A stretch of 29,135 nt of DNA from a bacterium (GTDB taxonomy: Bacteria > UBA6262 > WVXT01), in the NCBI GenBank assembly GCA_035530055.1, contig DATKVN010000051.1:1-29135 (forward strand), written 5' to 3'. The position numbers and the translations under genes are program-made. This document shows, piece by piece, positions 8,082 through 17,159 of the stretch. Each line of letters opens with the position of its first letter. Position 1 is the stretch's first letter. The notes under the pieces were generated by a model, which was given only the letters and a program-made list of their open reading frames with translations, was not told the DNA's origin and made no database searches.

Positions 8082-8197
8082 GAAGAGTATGTGAGGAAAA
8101 TGGTTGGACAAATGTCCAGTTTACCATAGCCAAGGCCTTACCGGATCCCTCCAAAACTGTTACCAGAAACCTCCAGGAAATAAACAATGCAGGAACA

Positions 8198-9739
8198 ATG
8201 CATAAAGATTGGATAGCTATTTTAGATTTTGGTTCGCAATATACTCATCTCATTGCTCGCCGGGTAAGAGAGTGCGGTGTTTATTCAGAAATAGTCGGTT
8301 ATAATATCGATGCAGATAAACTTTTAAAAAGAGCGCCAAAGGCTATTATTTTCTCCGGTGGACCGGCTAGCGTTACTTCAAGAAAAAATCCTATGTGCGA
8401 TAGAGATATTTTTAATATAAATATTCCTGTTCTTGGTATTTGTTATGGGGCACAACTTATGGCTAAAGCTCTGGGCGGCAGAGTAGTAAAAGCCAATGCA
8501 AGGGAATATGGAAAGGTTACTCTTCAGGTCAAATCGAGAGAAAACCTATTTAGAGGATTATCTTCCAAGGAAACTATCTGGATGAGTCATGGAGATAAGA
8601 TTTTGCGATTACCCCGGGATTTTCGGATAATCGGGTCAACAGAGAATTCTCCCATTACAGCAATGGAGAATAAGGTGAGAAGATTCTATGGACTCCAATT
8701 TCATCCCGAAGTAGTTCATACGCCCAAAGGAAAAAATATATTAAAGAATTTCCTTTTTCATTTGGCAGATTGCAGACCTTCCTGGAGTATGCATTCGTTT
8801 GTTAAAGGTTCGATTAAGGAACTAAAAGAAAAAATAGGCAATAAAAAAGTTCTATGTGCATTAAGTGGAGGTGTAGATTCATCTGTTTTAGCAGCATTAC
8901 TCCATAAGGCTATAGGAAAGAATTTAATAGCCATCTTTATTGATAACGGGCTTTTGCGCAAAGATGAAGTAGCACTTGTTAAAAGAAGATTCAAGAATCA
9001 TTATCGGATTAACTTAAAGGTTGTAAATGCACAAGATACCTTTTTAAAAGGCTTAAAAGGGGTTAAGAATCCTGAAACCAAACGCAAGATTATAGGAAGA
9101 TCATTTATAGAGGTCTTTGAGAGAGAGGCCAAGAAGTTGGGGAAGATTAAGTTTTTAGCCCAGGGCACATTATATCCAGATGTAATTGAATCAAGGTCTC
9201 CCGGTGGTGGACCTTCGGCAACTATTAAGACCCACCATAATGTGGGAGGATTACCACGCCATTTAAAGCTTGAGTTAATTGAGCCACTAAAAAATTTATT
9301 TAAAGATGAAGTAAGACTCGTTGGCAAAGAACTGGAGTTGCCCGATGATATTATTTACAGGCAGCCTTTCCCCGGTCCAGGACTGGCAGTTAGGATCATT
9401 GGTGCTATTACCAAAGAAAGATTGGATATCTTGCGTCAGGCAGACTGGATATTAATAGATGAGATAAAACGGGCAAAATTATATCGGAAATTGTGGCAGT
9501 CTTTCTGTGTGCTCTTACCCGTAAAGACAGTAGGTGTTATGGGAGACCAGAGGTCATATGAGAATCTTTTGGCCGTAAGAGCGGTAACAAGTGAGGATGC
9601 AATGACTGCTCATTGGGCGAGGCTTCCCTATGAAATACTGGAGAGAATTTCTAATCGTATTATAAATGAAGTCAAAGGGATAAACCGTGTGGTATATGAT
9701 ATTTCTTCTAAACCACCAAGCACAATTGAATGGGAATAA
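8198..9739 (+). CDS. guaA: GMP synthase (glutamine-hydrolysing)
   Basis: This 513-residue cytosolic enzyme converts XMP to GMP, using ATP and the amide of glutamine. The N-terminal class I amidotransferase domain (about 1-195) has the nucleophile C82 in GICYGAQLM and the His/Glu pair H169, E171 in LQFHPEV. The ATP-pyrophosphatase domain has the P-loop SGGVDSS (223-229). The C-terminal dimerisation domain follows, with [15 protein letters not shown] and the terminal signature [13 protein letters not shown]. It is full length with all catalytic residues. The start at 8198 is supported by the family N-terminus ([21 protein letters not shown]); the ribosome site (CAGGAA) is modest. The 116 nt before it contain only a small hairpin (TTGGACA/TGTCCAG). 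No guaB is in the window. Confidence 0.97.
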   Translation: MHKDWIAILDFGSQYTHLIARRVRECGVYSEIVGYNIDADKLLKRAPKAIIFSGGPASVTSRKNPMCDRDIFNINIPVLGICYGAQLMAKALGGRVVKANAREYGKVTLQVKSRENLFRGLSSKETIWMSHGDKILRLPRDFRIIGSTENSPITAMENKVRRFYGLQFHPEVVHTPKGKNILKNFLFHLADCRPSWSMHSFVKGSIKELKEKIGNKKVLCALSGGVDSSVLAALLHKAIGKNLIAIFIDNGLLRKDEVALVKRRFKNHYRINLKVVNAQDTFLKGLKGVKNPETKRKIIGRSFIEVFEREAKKLGKIKFLAQGTLYPDVIESRSPGGGPSATIKTHHNVGGLPRHLKLELIEPLKNLFKDEVRLVGKELELPDDIIYRQPFPGPGLAVRIIGAITKERLDILRQADWILIDEIKRAKLYRKLWQSFCVLLPVKTVGVMGDQRSYENLLAVRAVTSEDAMTAHWARLPYEILERISNRIINEVKGINRVVYDISSKPPSTIEWE

Positions 9740-9770
9740 GAAATAGAATCTCACAACCCTCCTCACCCCT

Positions 9771-9836
9771 GGCCGTTAAGGCCCAGAATGGGCAGGCGGC
9801 ACGGGCAGGCTCAATCCTCTCCCCTAATGGGAGAGG
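9771..9836. repeat. Palindromic intergenic repeats upstream of purL
   Basis: GGCC/GGCC (9771-9783) and GCCC/GGGC (9781-9793) are overlapping small hairpins. They are followed by CCTCTCCC (9816-9823) / GGGAGAGG (9829-9836). The last palindrome recurs upstream of hisF and pyrG. Confidence 0.75.
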
Positions 9837-9886
9837 AAGCAACAAGAGTGGGATTTCAGTACTCATTAAAGAAAGGAGGCTATTTA

Positions 9887-12121
9887 ATGGAGACGCAAGT
9901 TAAGGTTGATGTAGAAGTGGCAAAAGAATTGGGACTTACGGAAGAAGAATTTAATGAGATAAAGAAGTTGCTCGGTAGAGTTCCAAATTTTACAGAATTG
10001 GGTGTTTTTTCAGCTATGTGGTCGGAGCATTGTAGCTATAAGAATTCACGTAAGTTGTTTACACTCTTCCCTACTAAAGGCAAACAGGTATTGGTTGGTG
10101 CAGGCGAGGAAAACTCTGGAATAGTTGATATAGGTGATGGCTTAGGAGTTGCCTTTAAAATAGAATCGCACAATCATCCTTCAGCAGTAGAGCCCTTTGA
10201 GGCTTCAGCCACAGGTATAGGCGGATGCTTAAGGGATATATTTACCACTGGAGCAAGACCTGTTGCCGGCTTAGGGGCATTGAGATTCGGAAGTCTGGAT
10301 AACGAAAGAGTTAAATTCTTGTTTAAAGAAGTTATTAGAGGGTTAGCTCATTATGCCAATACCGCAGAGATTAGTGCAGTGGGCGGTGAGACTTATTTTG
10401 ATGAGAGTTATGAAGGCAATCCTTTAGTTAATGCCTTTGTTGTGGGTATTGTAAAGCATGATAATATTGTAAGAGGCACCGCATACGGAGTAGGAAATCC
10501 TGTATATTATATAGGAGGAGAGACAGGAAGAGATGGTGTGGGCGGGGCAAGTTTTGCTTCCAAAGAAATTACTGAGGAGTCTAGTTCTGATACAGGCGCA
10601 GTGGCCATAGGTAATCCAGAACTGGGAAAACGTTTAAGAAAAGCCTGCCTGGAATTGATAGAAAAGGGGCTTGTCGTGGGAATGCAGGATATGGGTGCAG
10701 CTGGACTTACTTGCTCTTCCTCGGAGACAGCCGCCAGAGGCGGAACAGGCATTGAAATAGATGTTGCCTTAATTCCCCAGAGAGAAAAAGGGATGACACC
10801 TTACGAAATCCTCCTGTCCGAATCGCAAGAGAGGATGCTGGCTATCTTGAAAGATGGCAAGGAAAAAGAGGCTCTGGATATATTGAAAAAGTGGAATATC
10901 GATGCGGCAAGAATCGGGAAAGTAACGGATGATAAAATGATGCGGGTCAAGGAGAATGGGGTGGTGGTTTGCGAAGTTCCTGCAGAGGCCCTTACCAAAA
11001 AGGCTCCTCTTTATGATAGAGAAGTTGCAGAGCCTGCCTACTTGAAAGAGGCACAAAAGTTGACTCGGGAATCGATACAGCTGCCAGATGACTTCAATAA
11101 AGTGTTATTGCGATTACTCGACTCCCCCACTATTGCCAGCAAAGAATCAGCATATAAAAAATTTACTGCTATAGATAAGAATGAAGTAGCAGTAGGAGCA
11201 GGTTCAGATGCAGCTGTGGTTAAAGTTAAAGGCACTAAAAAGGCCTTAGCCATAAGCGTAGATTGCAATGGCAGGTATTGCTATCTGAATCCCTATAATG
11301 GGGCGATGATGGCGGTGGCCGAAGCAGCAAGGAATATAGTTTGCAGTGGAGGGAGACCGCTGGCAATTACTGACGGTTTGAATTTTGGCAATCCCATGAA
11401 ACCTGAAAACTACTGGCAATTTGAGAAGTGTATAGAAGGGCTTTCTGCAGCATGCAAGGTTTTGAATACACCGGTTGTCAGCGGTAATGTAAGCTTTTAT
11501 AATGAAAATCCCAAGGGCGCAGTAGACCCCACTCCTATAGTGGGAATGGTGGGGTTGATAAAAGATGCGGATAAATATGTTACTCAGGATTTTAAGAATG
11601 AGGCTGATTTAATAGTCCTCTTGGGTGAAAATAAGCCTGACCTTTCCGGTAGTGAATATTTGTATCTGGTGCACAAACAGAAGAAGGGTAATCCACAGAT
11701 AGATATAAACATGGAGAAGGCTGTTCAGGAAGCATGCCTGGAAGCGATCGAATCAGGTATTATCAATTCTGCCCATGATTGTTCCGAAGGCGGATTGGCA
11801 GTAACCCTGACTGAATCGTGTATAGCCAGGGCAAACAAAATGTTGGGCGCAGTGATAAAGTTGGATGAGTCTAAAAACAAAAATATAAGGATAGATGAGA
11901 TTCTGTTTGGTGAGACGCCTTCCAGAATAGTAGTTTCTCTGAATAAAGATAAACTGAGCGCCTTAGAAAAGATATTGAAAAGACATTCAGTCCCGTATCA
12001 GATTCTGGGCGATGTTAAAGGAGATAGATTGGTAGTTAAATACAAAGAAAAGACGATAATCGATCTTCCTTTGGCCACATTAAGTAATACCTGGAGAAAG
12101 GCAATCCCCTCAAGATTATAA
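9887..12121 (+). CDS. purL: Phosphoribosylformylglycinamidine synthase, large (synthetase) subunit
   Basis: This 744-residue small-form PurL catalyses the ATP-dependent fourth step of purine synthesis (FGAR to FGAM), using ammonia supplied by the glutaminase PurQ with PurS. Visible motifs are MWSEHCSYKNSRKLF near the N-terminus, GLGVAFKIESHNHPSAVEPFEASATG, RDIFTTGARP, GGETYFD, and the second-half repeats GSDAAVVKVKG, VCSGGRPLAITDGLNFGNP and AHDCSEGGLAV. The length matches the stand-alone PurL of Gram-positives and Thermotoga, with no fused amidotransferase. The start is ATG 9887 because GAAAGGAGG lies 7 nt upstream; an upstream in-frame codon at 9788 would extend through the palindromic repeat and is rejected. 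PurQ and PurS are not in the window. Confidence 0.97.
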   Translation: METQVKVDVEVAKELGLTEEEFNEIKKLLGRVPNFTELGVFSAMWSEHCSYKNSRKLFTLFPTKGKQVLVGAGEENSGIVDIGDGLGVAFKIESHNHPSAVEPFEASATGIGGCLRDIFTTGARPVAGLGALRFGSLDNERVKFLFKEVIRGLAHYANTAEISAVGGETYFDESYEGNPLVNAFVVGIVKHDNIVRGTAYGVGNPVYYIGGETGRDGVGGASFASKEITEESSSDTGAVAIGNPELGKRLRKACLELIEKGLVVGMQDMGAAGLTCSSSETAARGGTGIEIDVALIPQREKGMTPYEILLSESQERMLAILKDGKEKEALDILKKWNIDAARIGKVTDDKMMRVKENGVVVCEVPAEALTKKAPLYDREVAEPAYLKEAQKLTRESIQLPDDFNKVLLRLLDSPTIASKESAYKKFTAIDKNEVAVGAGSDAAVVKVKGTKKALAISVDCNGRYCYLNPYNGAMMAVAEAARNIVCSGGRPLAITDGLNFGNPMKPENYWQFEKCIEGLSAACKVLNTPVVSGNVSFYNENPKGAVDPTPIVGMVGLIKDADKYVTQDFKNEADLIVLLGENKPDLSGSEYLYLVHKQKKGNPQIDINMEKAVQEACLEAIESGIINSAHDCSEGGLAVTLTESCIARANKMLGAVIKLDESKNKNIRIDEILFGETPSRIVVSLNKDKLSALEKILKRHSVPYQILGDVKGDRLVVKYKEKTIIDLPLATLSNTWRKAIPSRL

Positions 12122-12162
12122 TATGGGTAAAGCTCCCTCTCCCCTCTGGAGGCGGGTGGAGT

Positions 12163-12217
12163 CCTCCCGAAAGGGAGGGTAAATATTAGTGACATTTCCT
12201 CTCCCAAAGGGGAGAGG
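12163..12217. repeat. Two palindromic repeats upstream of hisF
   Basis: CCTCCC-GAAA-GGGAGG (12163-12178) is a module also found in the 86-nt array and at 19595-19610. CCTCTCCC-AAAG-GGGAGAGG (12198-12217) is the palindrome shared with purL and pyrG upstream regions. Neither has a proper T-run, so they are unlikely to be simple terminators. Confidence 0.8.
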
Positions 12218-12260
12218 GTAAGGGTGAGGGGAAAAGTAGAGAAAGAGGTATAATATAACG

Positions 12261-13031
12261 ATGAAACCAGTAAAAGTAATTCCCTGTTTGGATATCAAGG
12301 ATGGAAGAGTAGTTAAGGGTGTAAAGTTTGTTGATTTAAAAGATGCCCGCGACCCGGTGGAAGCAGCCTCTGCTTACTGTGCTGCAGGTGCGGATGAGTT
12401 GGTATTTCTGGATATTGCTGCTTCTGTGGAGTCAAGGCCCACGCGTTTGGATTGGGTGAAAAAGGTAAAACAAGTAACCACTGTGCCTTTTTGTGTAGGC
12501 GGAGGCATCAGAGGTTTGGAAGATATGCAGGCTCTTTTTAATCTCGGAACGGATAAAGTCTCTATTAATACAGCTGCAGTTAAAAATCCCGGTTTAATCA
12601 AAGAAGCTAGTGAAAGATTTGGTAAAGAAAAGGTTATTGTAGCTATTGACGGAAGGAAAAATCCTCCTGGTAGTTCTCGCCCAAGATTAGAAGTTTTAAT
12701 TATGGGCGGAGAAGAACCCACAGGCTTAGATGTAGTTGAATGGGCAAAGCGAGTTGAGCAATTAGGTGCAGGGGAGATTCTTTTAACCAGCAAGGACGCT
12801 GATGGTACTAAGGATGGATACGATATTGAGATGACTCGTCTTGTTTCAGAATCAGTGGACATTCCCGTGACTGCCTCTGGAGGAGCAGGAAAATTGGAGC
12901 ACTTCTATGATGCGGTGACCAAAGGAAAAGCAGATGCAGTTCTCGCTGCTTCTGTGTTTCACTTTGGAGAATATAAAATAAAAGAAGTGAAAGATTATCT
13001 TTCGAGCAAAGGAATAAATGTAAGAACTTAG
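12261..13031 (+). CDS. hisF: Imidazole glycerol phosphate synthase subunit HisF
   Basis: This 256-residue (beta/alpha)8 barrel is the cyclase half of IGP synthase. It uses ammonia channelled from HisH to convert PRFAR to imidazole glycerol phosphate and AICAR, linking histidine and purine synthesis. The catalytic acid-base D11 lies in PCLDIKDGRVVKGVKF and the second, D130, in VAIDGRK. The phosphate-binding loops CVGGGIRG and TASGGAGKLEHF are present, as is LLTSKDADGTKDGYD (usually LLTSMDRDGT; the substitution is mild). It is a lone his gene: hisH, hisA and the rest are absent here. Upstream of the ATG are GAGAAAGAGG and an overlapping TATAAT (12249-12254), which may be a -10 box. HisF rather than a WbuZ-type homologue is favoured by the intact catalytic residues. 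Confidence 0.96.
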   Translation: MKPVKVIPCLDIKDGRVVKGVKFVDLKDARDPVEAASAYCAAGADELVFLDIAASVESRPTRLDWVKKVKQVTTVPFCVGGGIRGLEDMQALFNLGTDKVSINTAAVKNPGLIKEASERFGKEKVIVAIDGRKNPPGSSRPRLEVLIMGGEEPTGLDVVEWAKRVEQLGAGEILLTSKDADGTKDGYDIEMTRLVSESVDIPVTASGGAGKLEHFYDAVTKGKADAVLAASVFHFGEYKIKEVKDYLSSKGINVRT

Positions 13032-13038
13032 AAATTTC

Positions 13039-13068
13039 TTGACAAAAGAGGAAAAGAACAGGTAATAT
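13039..13068 (+). promoter_or_regulatory. Sigma70-type promoter for pyrG
   Basis: TTGACA (13039-13044) and TAATAT (13063-13068) have an 18-nt spacer, 8 nt after the hisF stop. The start would fall at about 13071-13075, in GGAGUC. Confidence 0.75.
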
Positions 13069-13072
13069 ATGG

Positions 13073-13106
13073 AGTCTTCCGGCAATAGTGACTGGAGGGC
13101 TTTTTT
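13073..13106 (+). terminator. Terminator/attenuator in the pyrG leader
   Basis: AGTCTTCC (13073-13080) pairs with GGAGGGCT (13094-13101), 8 bp including two G-U pairs, with a 13-nt loop. Six T follow at 13101-13106. It lies between the pyrG promoter and the pyrG start, practically at the 5' end of the transcript. It could end hisF transcription or act as an attenuator for pyrG. Confidence 0.6.
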
Positions 13107-13125
13107 GTTTAGCTCAACCTAATCT

Positions 13126-13146
13126 CCTCTCCCCTTGGGGGAGAGG
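13126..13146. repeat. Palindrome upstream of pyrG
   Basis: CCTCTCCCC (13126-13134) pairs perfectly with GGGGAGAGG (13138-13146) around a 3-nt loop. It is the same palindrome as at 9816-9836 and 12198-12217 and ends 25 nt before the pyrG ATG, close to its ribosome site. Confidence 0.8.
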
Positions 13147-13171
13147 GGAAGGGCGAGGGGGGAAGGACAAA

Positions 13172-14782
13172 ATGACGACTAAATACATTTTCGTTACCGG
13201 TGGAGTAGTATCTTCGTTGGGCAAAGGCATAACCTCAGCCTCTATTGGATGTTTATTAAAAAGTCGCGGGTTGAGAGTAAATATCCTGAAGATAGATCCT
13301 TATCTCAATGTAGACCCTGGAACGATGAGCCCTTTTCAGCACGGAGAAGTTTTCGTTACCGAAGATGGAGCGGAAACCGATTTAGATTTGGGCCATTATG
13401 AGAGGTTTCTGGATGTCAATCTGAAAAAAATTAATAATATCACCAGTGGCCTAATCTACGATGTAGTGATTAGTAAAGAAAGAAAAGGAGATTTCTTAGG
13501 CAAAACGGTTCAGGTTATTCCCCATGTCACTAATGAGATTAAATCTCGTATCAAGGCGTTATCGAAAGATTCCGATGTAGTAATTACTGAAATTGGTGGA
13601 ACCACAGGGGATATCGAGGGACTGCCTTTTCTGGAAGCAGCGAGACAGTTTAAACAGGATGTGGGAGAAGGAAATGTTTGTTATATTCACGTGACCCTTG
13701 TGCCCTACATTAAGGCTGCTGAGGAGATGAAGACCAAGCCTACGCAACAGAGTGTAGCCAAATTAAGAGAGATTGGAATTGAGCCTCAAATAATTATTTG
13801 CCGCACTGAAAGACCATTGACAAATGAATTAAGGAGAAAGATAGCCTTATTCTGTAATGTTCAGGAAAAAGCAGTAGCTGAAGAAAGGGACGTTTCCACC
13901 AGTATCTATGAAGTCCCCTTGATGCTAAAAAGAGAAAACCTCGATACTATTTTATTGGAAATGTTACGTTTGGGGAAAAAGAGGAGTGACCTATCTAAAT
14001 GGGAGGAAATTGTTAAGAAAATAAGAAATTTAAAAGAAGATGTGACCATTGGTGTTGCCGGAAAGTATACTGAGCTAAAGGATGCCTACAAGAGTATCTG
14101 GGAAGCATTGGTTCATGGAGGATTAAGTAATAGTGTAAATGTAGAGATAAAATATATTGACGTTGAGGATAAGAAACTGGAGAAAGTATTAAGAACTGTG
14201 GATGGAATTCTTGTTCCCGGAGGATTTGGCGAGAGAGGGATTGAGGGGAAGATAAGGGTTTGCAGATTTGCTCGAGAGAATAAAGTTCCTTTTTTGGGCA
14301 TCTGTTTAGGAATGCAGTGCGCAGTAATAGATTTCGCTCAAAATGTCTGTGGAATGAAAAGAGCATATAGCACAGAATTTAAACCAGATACGCCCTATCC
14401 GGTTATCGATTCGCTTCCTGAGCAGAAGAAGATATTTCAAAAAGGTGGGACGATGAGATTGGGTAATTATCCATGCAGAATTAAAAGAAACTCCCTCGCC
14501 TTTCGTGCTTATAAAAAGAAACTTGTGTTGGAAAGACATCGACACAGGTATGAATTGAACAATAAGTTTCGGGCCAGGTTGAAAGCAAAAGGGCTTTTGG
14601 TAACTGGCGAATATGAGAAGAAACGTCTGGCAGAAATTATTGAGCTCAAAGACCACCCCTGGTTTGTAGCGGTTCAGTTTCACCCCGAATTCAAGTCCCG
14701 ACCCACCAGACCCCACCCCCTGTTTAGAGAATTTATCAAAGCCTCCCTGAATAAGAAAAAAAGCATACAACTCAAAATTTGA
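13172..14782 (+). CDS. pyrG: CTP synthase
   Basis: This 536-residue enzyme aminates UTP to CTP with ATP and glutamine. The synthetase domain (1-270) begins [18 protein letters not shown], with the P-loop-like [10 protein letters not shown], and carries [32 protein letters not shown] and [10 protein letters not shown]. The class I amidotransferase domain (about 290-530) has the nucleophile C378 in GICLGMQC and the partners H504 and E506 in VQFHPEF. It is full length. The ATG at 13172 is chosen because GGAAGGA precedes it and the family N-terminus starts there; the in-frame upstream codons run through the repeat. Its own promoter and a leader hairpin with a T-run lie directly upstream, suggesting attenuation. 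It lies among other amidotransferase-linked genes. Confidence 0.97.
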   Translation: MTTKYIFVTGGVVSSLGKGITSASIGCLLKSRGLRVNILKIDPYLNVDPGTMSPFQHGEVFVTEDGAETDLDLGHYERFLDVNLKKINNITSGLIYDVVISKERKGDFLGKTVQVIPHVTNEIKSRIKALSKDSDVVITEIGGTTGDIEGLPFLEAARQFKQDVGEGNVCYIHVTLVPYIKAAEEMKTKPTQQSVAKLREIGIEPQIIICRTERPLTNELRRKIALFCNVQEKAVAEERDVSTSIYEVPLMLKRENLDTILLEMLRLGKKRSDLSKWEEIVKKIRNLKEDVTIGVAGKYTELKDAYKSIWEALVHGGLSNSVNVEIKYIDVEDKKLEKVLRTVDGILVPGGFGERGIEGKIRVCRFARENKVPFLGICLGMQCAVIDFAQNVCGMKRAYSTEFKPDTPYPVIDSLPEQKKIFQKGGTMRLGNYPCRIKRNSLAFRAYKKKLVLERHRHRYELNNKFRARLKAKGLLVTGEYEKKRLAEIIELKDHPWFVAVQFHPEFKSRPTRPHPLFREFIKASLNKKKSIQLKI

Positions 14783-14865
14783 CCTAACAAGAGATTCCGA
14801 GAGAATTTAAAACCTGCTCGATAACTGATTACGTCTATATAAGAAATGGAAAGCTAAAAAATAGA

Positions 14866-15567
14866 ATGGAAAGAATGAAAGAAGACAAAAAAGCAGTAGT
14901 ATTATTGAGTGGTGGACTCGATTCATCCACTTGCCTGTACAAGGCGATAGAAGATGGGTATGTCCCTTACGCATTATGTTTTGACTACGGACAGAGGCAT
15001 CTCAAAGAGGTCGAATCTTCAAGGAGAATAGCTGAGAAAGCTGGTGCAATTTTTAAAAAGATTAAGATTGATTTAAGACAAATAGGAGGTTCGGCTTTAA
15101 CGGATAACATAGAAGTTCCTATGGGAAGAGAGATAGAAGAAATAATTAGCGATGTCCCTCCAACTTATGTACCGGCAAGAAATACAATTTTTCTTAGCAT
15201 AGCTTTGAGTTTTGCCGAGGTGATAGAGGCAGATGCAATTTATATAGGTGCAAATGTGATAGATAGTCCAGGTTATCCGGATACAACACCGAGATATATA
15301 GAAACATATCAAAAGCTGATTAATGTAGCTATAAAAAAGACAGTAGAAGGCGGGAAAATAGAGATAAAAACCCCTTTAATTCGAATGACAAAGAAAGAAA
15401 TAGTACAAGAAGCAGTAAGGCTAAAAGTGCCTTTAGAACTTACCTGGAGTTGTTATCAGGGGGAAGAAGAGCCTTGTGGCCAGTGTGATGCGTGCAAATT
15501 GAGAGCTAAAGGCTTCCAAGAAGCGGGTTTGATCGATAGTTTATGTCAGAAATATAATAAGATTTAA
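14866..15567 (+). CDS. queC: 7-cyano-7-deazaguanine synthase QueC
   Basis: This 233-residue enzyme converts 7-carboxy-7-deazaguanine to preQ0 with ATP and ammonia, in queuosine synthesis. The N-type ATP-pyrophosphatase loop is VVLLSGGLDSSTCLY near the N-terminus, followed by ALCFDYGQRHLKEVE, VPARNTIFLS and GANVIDSPGYPD. The C-terminal zinc site uses four cysteines in CYQGEEEPCGQCDACKLRAKGF. It is full length. The start is ambiguous between ATG 14866 and ATG 14875; neither has a strong ribosome site (GGAAAG at 14848 is 13 nt upstream of the first). queD, queE and queF are not in the window. The 83 nt between pyrG and queC contain no clear signal. Confidence 0.96.
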   Translation: MERMKEDKKAVVLLSGGLDSSTCLYKAIEDGYVPYALCFDYGQRHLKEVESSRRIAEKAGAIFKKIKIDLRQIGGSALTDNIEVPMGREIEEIISDVPPTYVPARNTIFLSIALSFAEVIEADAIYIGANVIDSPGYPDTTPRYIETYQKLINVAIKKTVEGGKIEIKTPLIRMTKKEIVQEAVRLKVPLELTWSCYQGEEEPCGQCDACKLRAKGFQEAGLIDSLCQKYNKI

Positions 15568-15651
15568 ATAGATTACTTCACTCAATTTTTGAAATTCATG
15601 CCTAAATTCCTCTCCTCTCCCCTAAAAAATTCTCTTTCATATAAAAATTTA

Positions 15652-15680
15652 TTGCTTTTTAGAAAGAATGCTGTTATAAT
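15652..15680 (+). promoter_or_regulatory. Sigma70-type promoter for the thpR-deacetylase pair
   Basis: TTGCTT (15652-15657) and TATAAT (15675-15680) have a 17-nt spacer. The transcript would begin at about 15687 and carry the hairpin repeat 15711-15763 in its 5' UTR. Confidence 0.65.
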
Positions 15681-15710
15681 TTAAAAATTGCCAGTGGGTT
15701 GTTGATATAA

Positions 15711-15763
15711 GTAGTGTAGGGCTTTATGCCCGTAAAAATTACGCCCATAAAGGGCTACACTAC
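15711..15763. repeat. Long hairpin repeat in the thpR 5' UTR
   Basis: The left arm, 15711-15735 (GTAGTGTAGGGC...), is complementary to the right arm, 15739-15763 (...GGGCTACACTAC), over 25 positions with few mismatches and a 3-nt loop. The left arm is identical to 3153-3177 in the Kelch gene. The hairpin ends 24 nt before the thpR start and 11 nt before its ribosome site. Confidence 0.9.
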
Positions 15764-15787
15764 ATGGAACTATTGGAGACTTTAAGG

Positions 15788-16345
15788 ATGAGAACTTTTA
15801 TTGCTGTAGGAATATCCAGTGAAGCGAGGGAAAATATTGCTCAAATTCAGGTGGAGTTGAGGAAAGGAGACACAGATGTCAAATGGGTTGAGCCTAAAAA
15901 CCTCCACATCACTCTAAAATTTCTCGGCGAGGTAAGTGAGGACAAACTTTCCGGAGTAATTGAAAAGACAAAACTTGCCGTCTCAGGGATTTCCAATTTC
16001 AGGATTCACCTTTCTGGGTTAGGTAGCTTTCCCAATCTGAGGTCTCCACGAGTAGTCTGGGTTGGCGTAAACGAAGGCAAGGCGGAACTGAAAAATTTAA
16101 GTGAAAGGATTGAAGAAAACCTTTCCTATTTAGGATTTGCCAAAGAGAAAAGAGAGTTTTCTGCTCATTTAACGATTGGCAGGGTCAGGTCCCCCAAGGG
16201 AAAGGGGAAATTGGCTAAGAAAATCGAGGACTGGGAAAGGTGTGATGTAGGAGAATTTTCTGTGGACAAAGTGCTGGTTATGGAGAGTCAGCTCAGTTCC
16301 AAAGGACCCACTTACAGGATAATAGAAGAAGTAAATCTAAAATGA
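15788..16345 (+). CDS. thpR: RNA 2',3'-cyclic phosphodiesterase (2'-5' RNA ligase family, ThpR)
   Basis: This 185-residue member of the 2H phosphoesterase superfamily opens 2',3'-cyclic phosphates on RNA (family knowledge). Two HxT motifs form the active site: H40-I-T42 in KNLHITLKFLGEV and H127-L-T129 in FSAHLTIGRV. The N-terminus RTFIAVGISSEARENI matches the family start. I place the start at ATG 15788, since GGAG lies 10 nt upstream and the family begins MRxFIA; an in-frame ATG at 15764 directly abuts the repeat hairpin and has no ribosome site. The stop overlaps the deacetylase ATG by 4 nt, so the two are coupled. Confidence 0.92.
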   Translation: MRTFIAVGISSEARENIAQIQVELRKGDTDVKWVEPKNLHITLKFLGEVSEDKLSGVIEKTKLAVSGISNFRIHLSGLGSFPNLRSPRVVWVGVNEGKAELKNLSERIEENLSYLGFAKEKREFSAHLTIGRVRSPKGKGKLAKKIEDWERCDVGEFSVDKVLVMESQLSSKGPTYRIIEEVNLK

Positions 16346-17142
16346 TAATCAAGAAATTGAAAGATAAGTTACTGGAGAAGAGGTATCGTGTCATACTGGT
16401 TATGGCTTTCTTATTGCTTATGGGAGTGGCAGCTATCATTTCCCGGAAGAGTGAAATGGAGCTCCGTTCTCTCCCCTTCTCTCCTGGCGGTTTTAAGGAG
16501 ATAGCCCTTACCTTTGATGATGGCCCGGTCCCCAGCGCCACACTAAAAATTTTGGAGGTGCTGAACAAAGAGGGTGTTAAGGCGACTTTCTTTGTAGTGG
16601 GAAAGATGGTGGAGAAATACCCATGGTTACTGGAACGGATATGGAAGGAAGGACACGATGTAGGCAACCATACATATAGCCATCCAGATTTAACTAAATT
16701 GTCTAAGAAAGATATCCTTGAAGAATTAGACAAGACCCGTATATTAATCAAAAAAATCACTGGAAAAGACACATATCTCTTTCGTCCCCCTGGCGGGAGA
16801 TATGACAACAGGGTAATTGTAACCACTACCCTAACTGGATACAAGATGATTCTCTGGACAGATTATCCTGGTGATTATGGCTGCCCGTCCAGTAAAGTGA
16901 TTTATCAAAGGACGGTTTCCAAAACGGAAGATGAAGGAATAATTCTTTTGCATAATGGATTAGATGCTACCTTGGAAGCTCTTCCTAAAATCGTTTCTGA
17001 ATTGAAAAAGAAAAAATATAGGTTCGTTACAATTTCTGAATTAATGGAAGAGATAATGGGGAAAGAAAGCGTCTATTTCGAAAAATTTGAAAGGGAGCAA
17101 AAAGCAAGCCCTTCCCCATTAGAAATGGCAATCACAGATTGA
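16342..17142 (+). CDS. Membrane-anchored polysaccharide deacetylase (NodB domain)
   Basis: This 266-residue protein has one N-terminal transmembrane anchor (about 16-34, VILVMAFLLLMGVAAII) and an extracytoplasmic NodB domain that removes N-acetyl groups from peptidoglycan or another glycan. Metal and catalytic residues are D59 and D60 in LTFDDGP, and H110 and H114 in GNHTYSHPDL. The arginine motif RPPGGR (148-153) and WTDYPGDY follow. The last conserved motif reads LLHNG where LHD is usual, so the catalytic histidine is kept but its aspartate neighbour is changed. The C-terminal 30 residues are charged and outside the domain. ATGA overlap with thpR indicates translational coupling. The substrate cannot be told from sequence. 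Confidence 0.92.
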   Translation: MIIKKLKDKLLEKRYRVILVMAFLLLMGVAAIISRKSEMELRSLPFSPGGFKEIALTFDDGPVPSATLKILEVLNKEGVKATFFVVGKMVEKYPWLLERIWKEGHDVGNHTYSHPDLTKLSKKDILEELDKTRILIKKITGKDTYLFRPPGGRYDNRVIVTTTLTGYKMILWTDYPGDYGCPSSKVIYQRTVSKTEDEGIILLHNGLDATLEALPKIVSELKKKKYRFVTISELMEEIMGKESVYFEKFEREQKASPSPLEMAITD

Positions 17143-17159
17143 GCAGTATGCTTGGGAAA

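Noticed and set aside
9788-9886. N-terminal extension of PurL to 9788
   Set aside because: The extension translates the palindromic repeat. A strong ribosome site and the family N-terminus support ATG 9887.
13088-13171. N-terminal extension of PyrG to 13088
   Set aside because: It would run through the terminator T-run and the CCTCTCCCC palindrome; the family start and GGAAGGA support ATG 13172.
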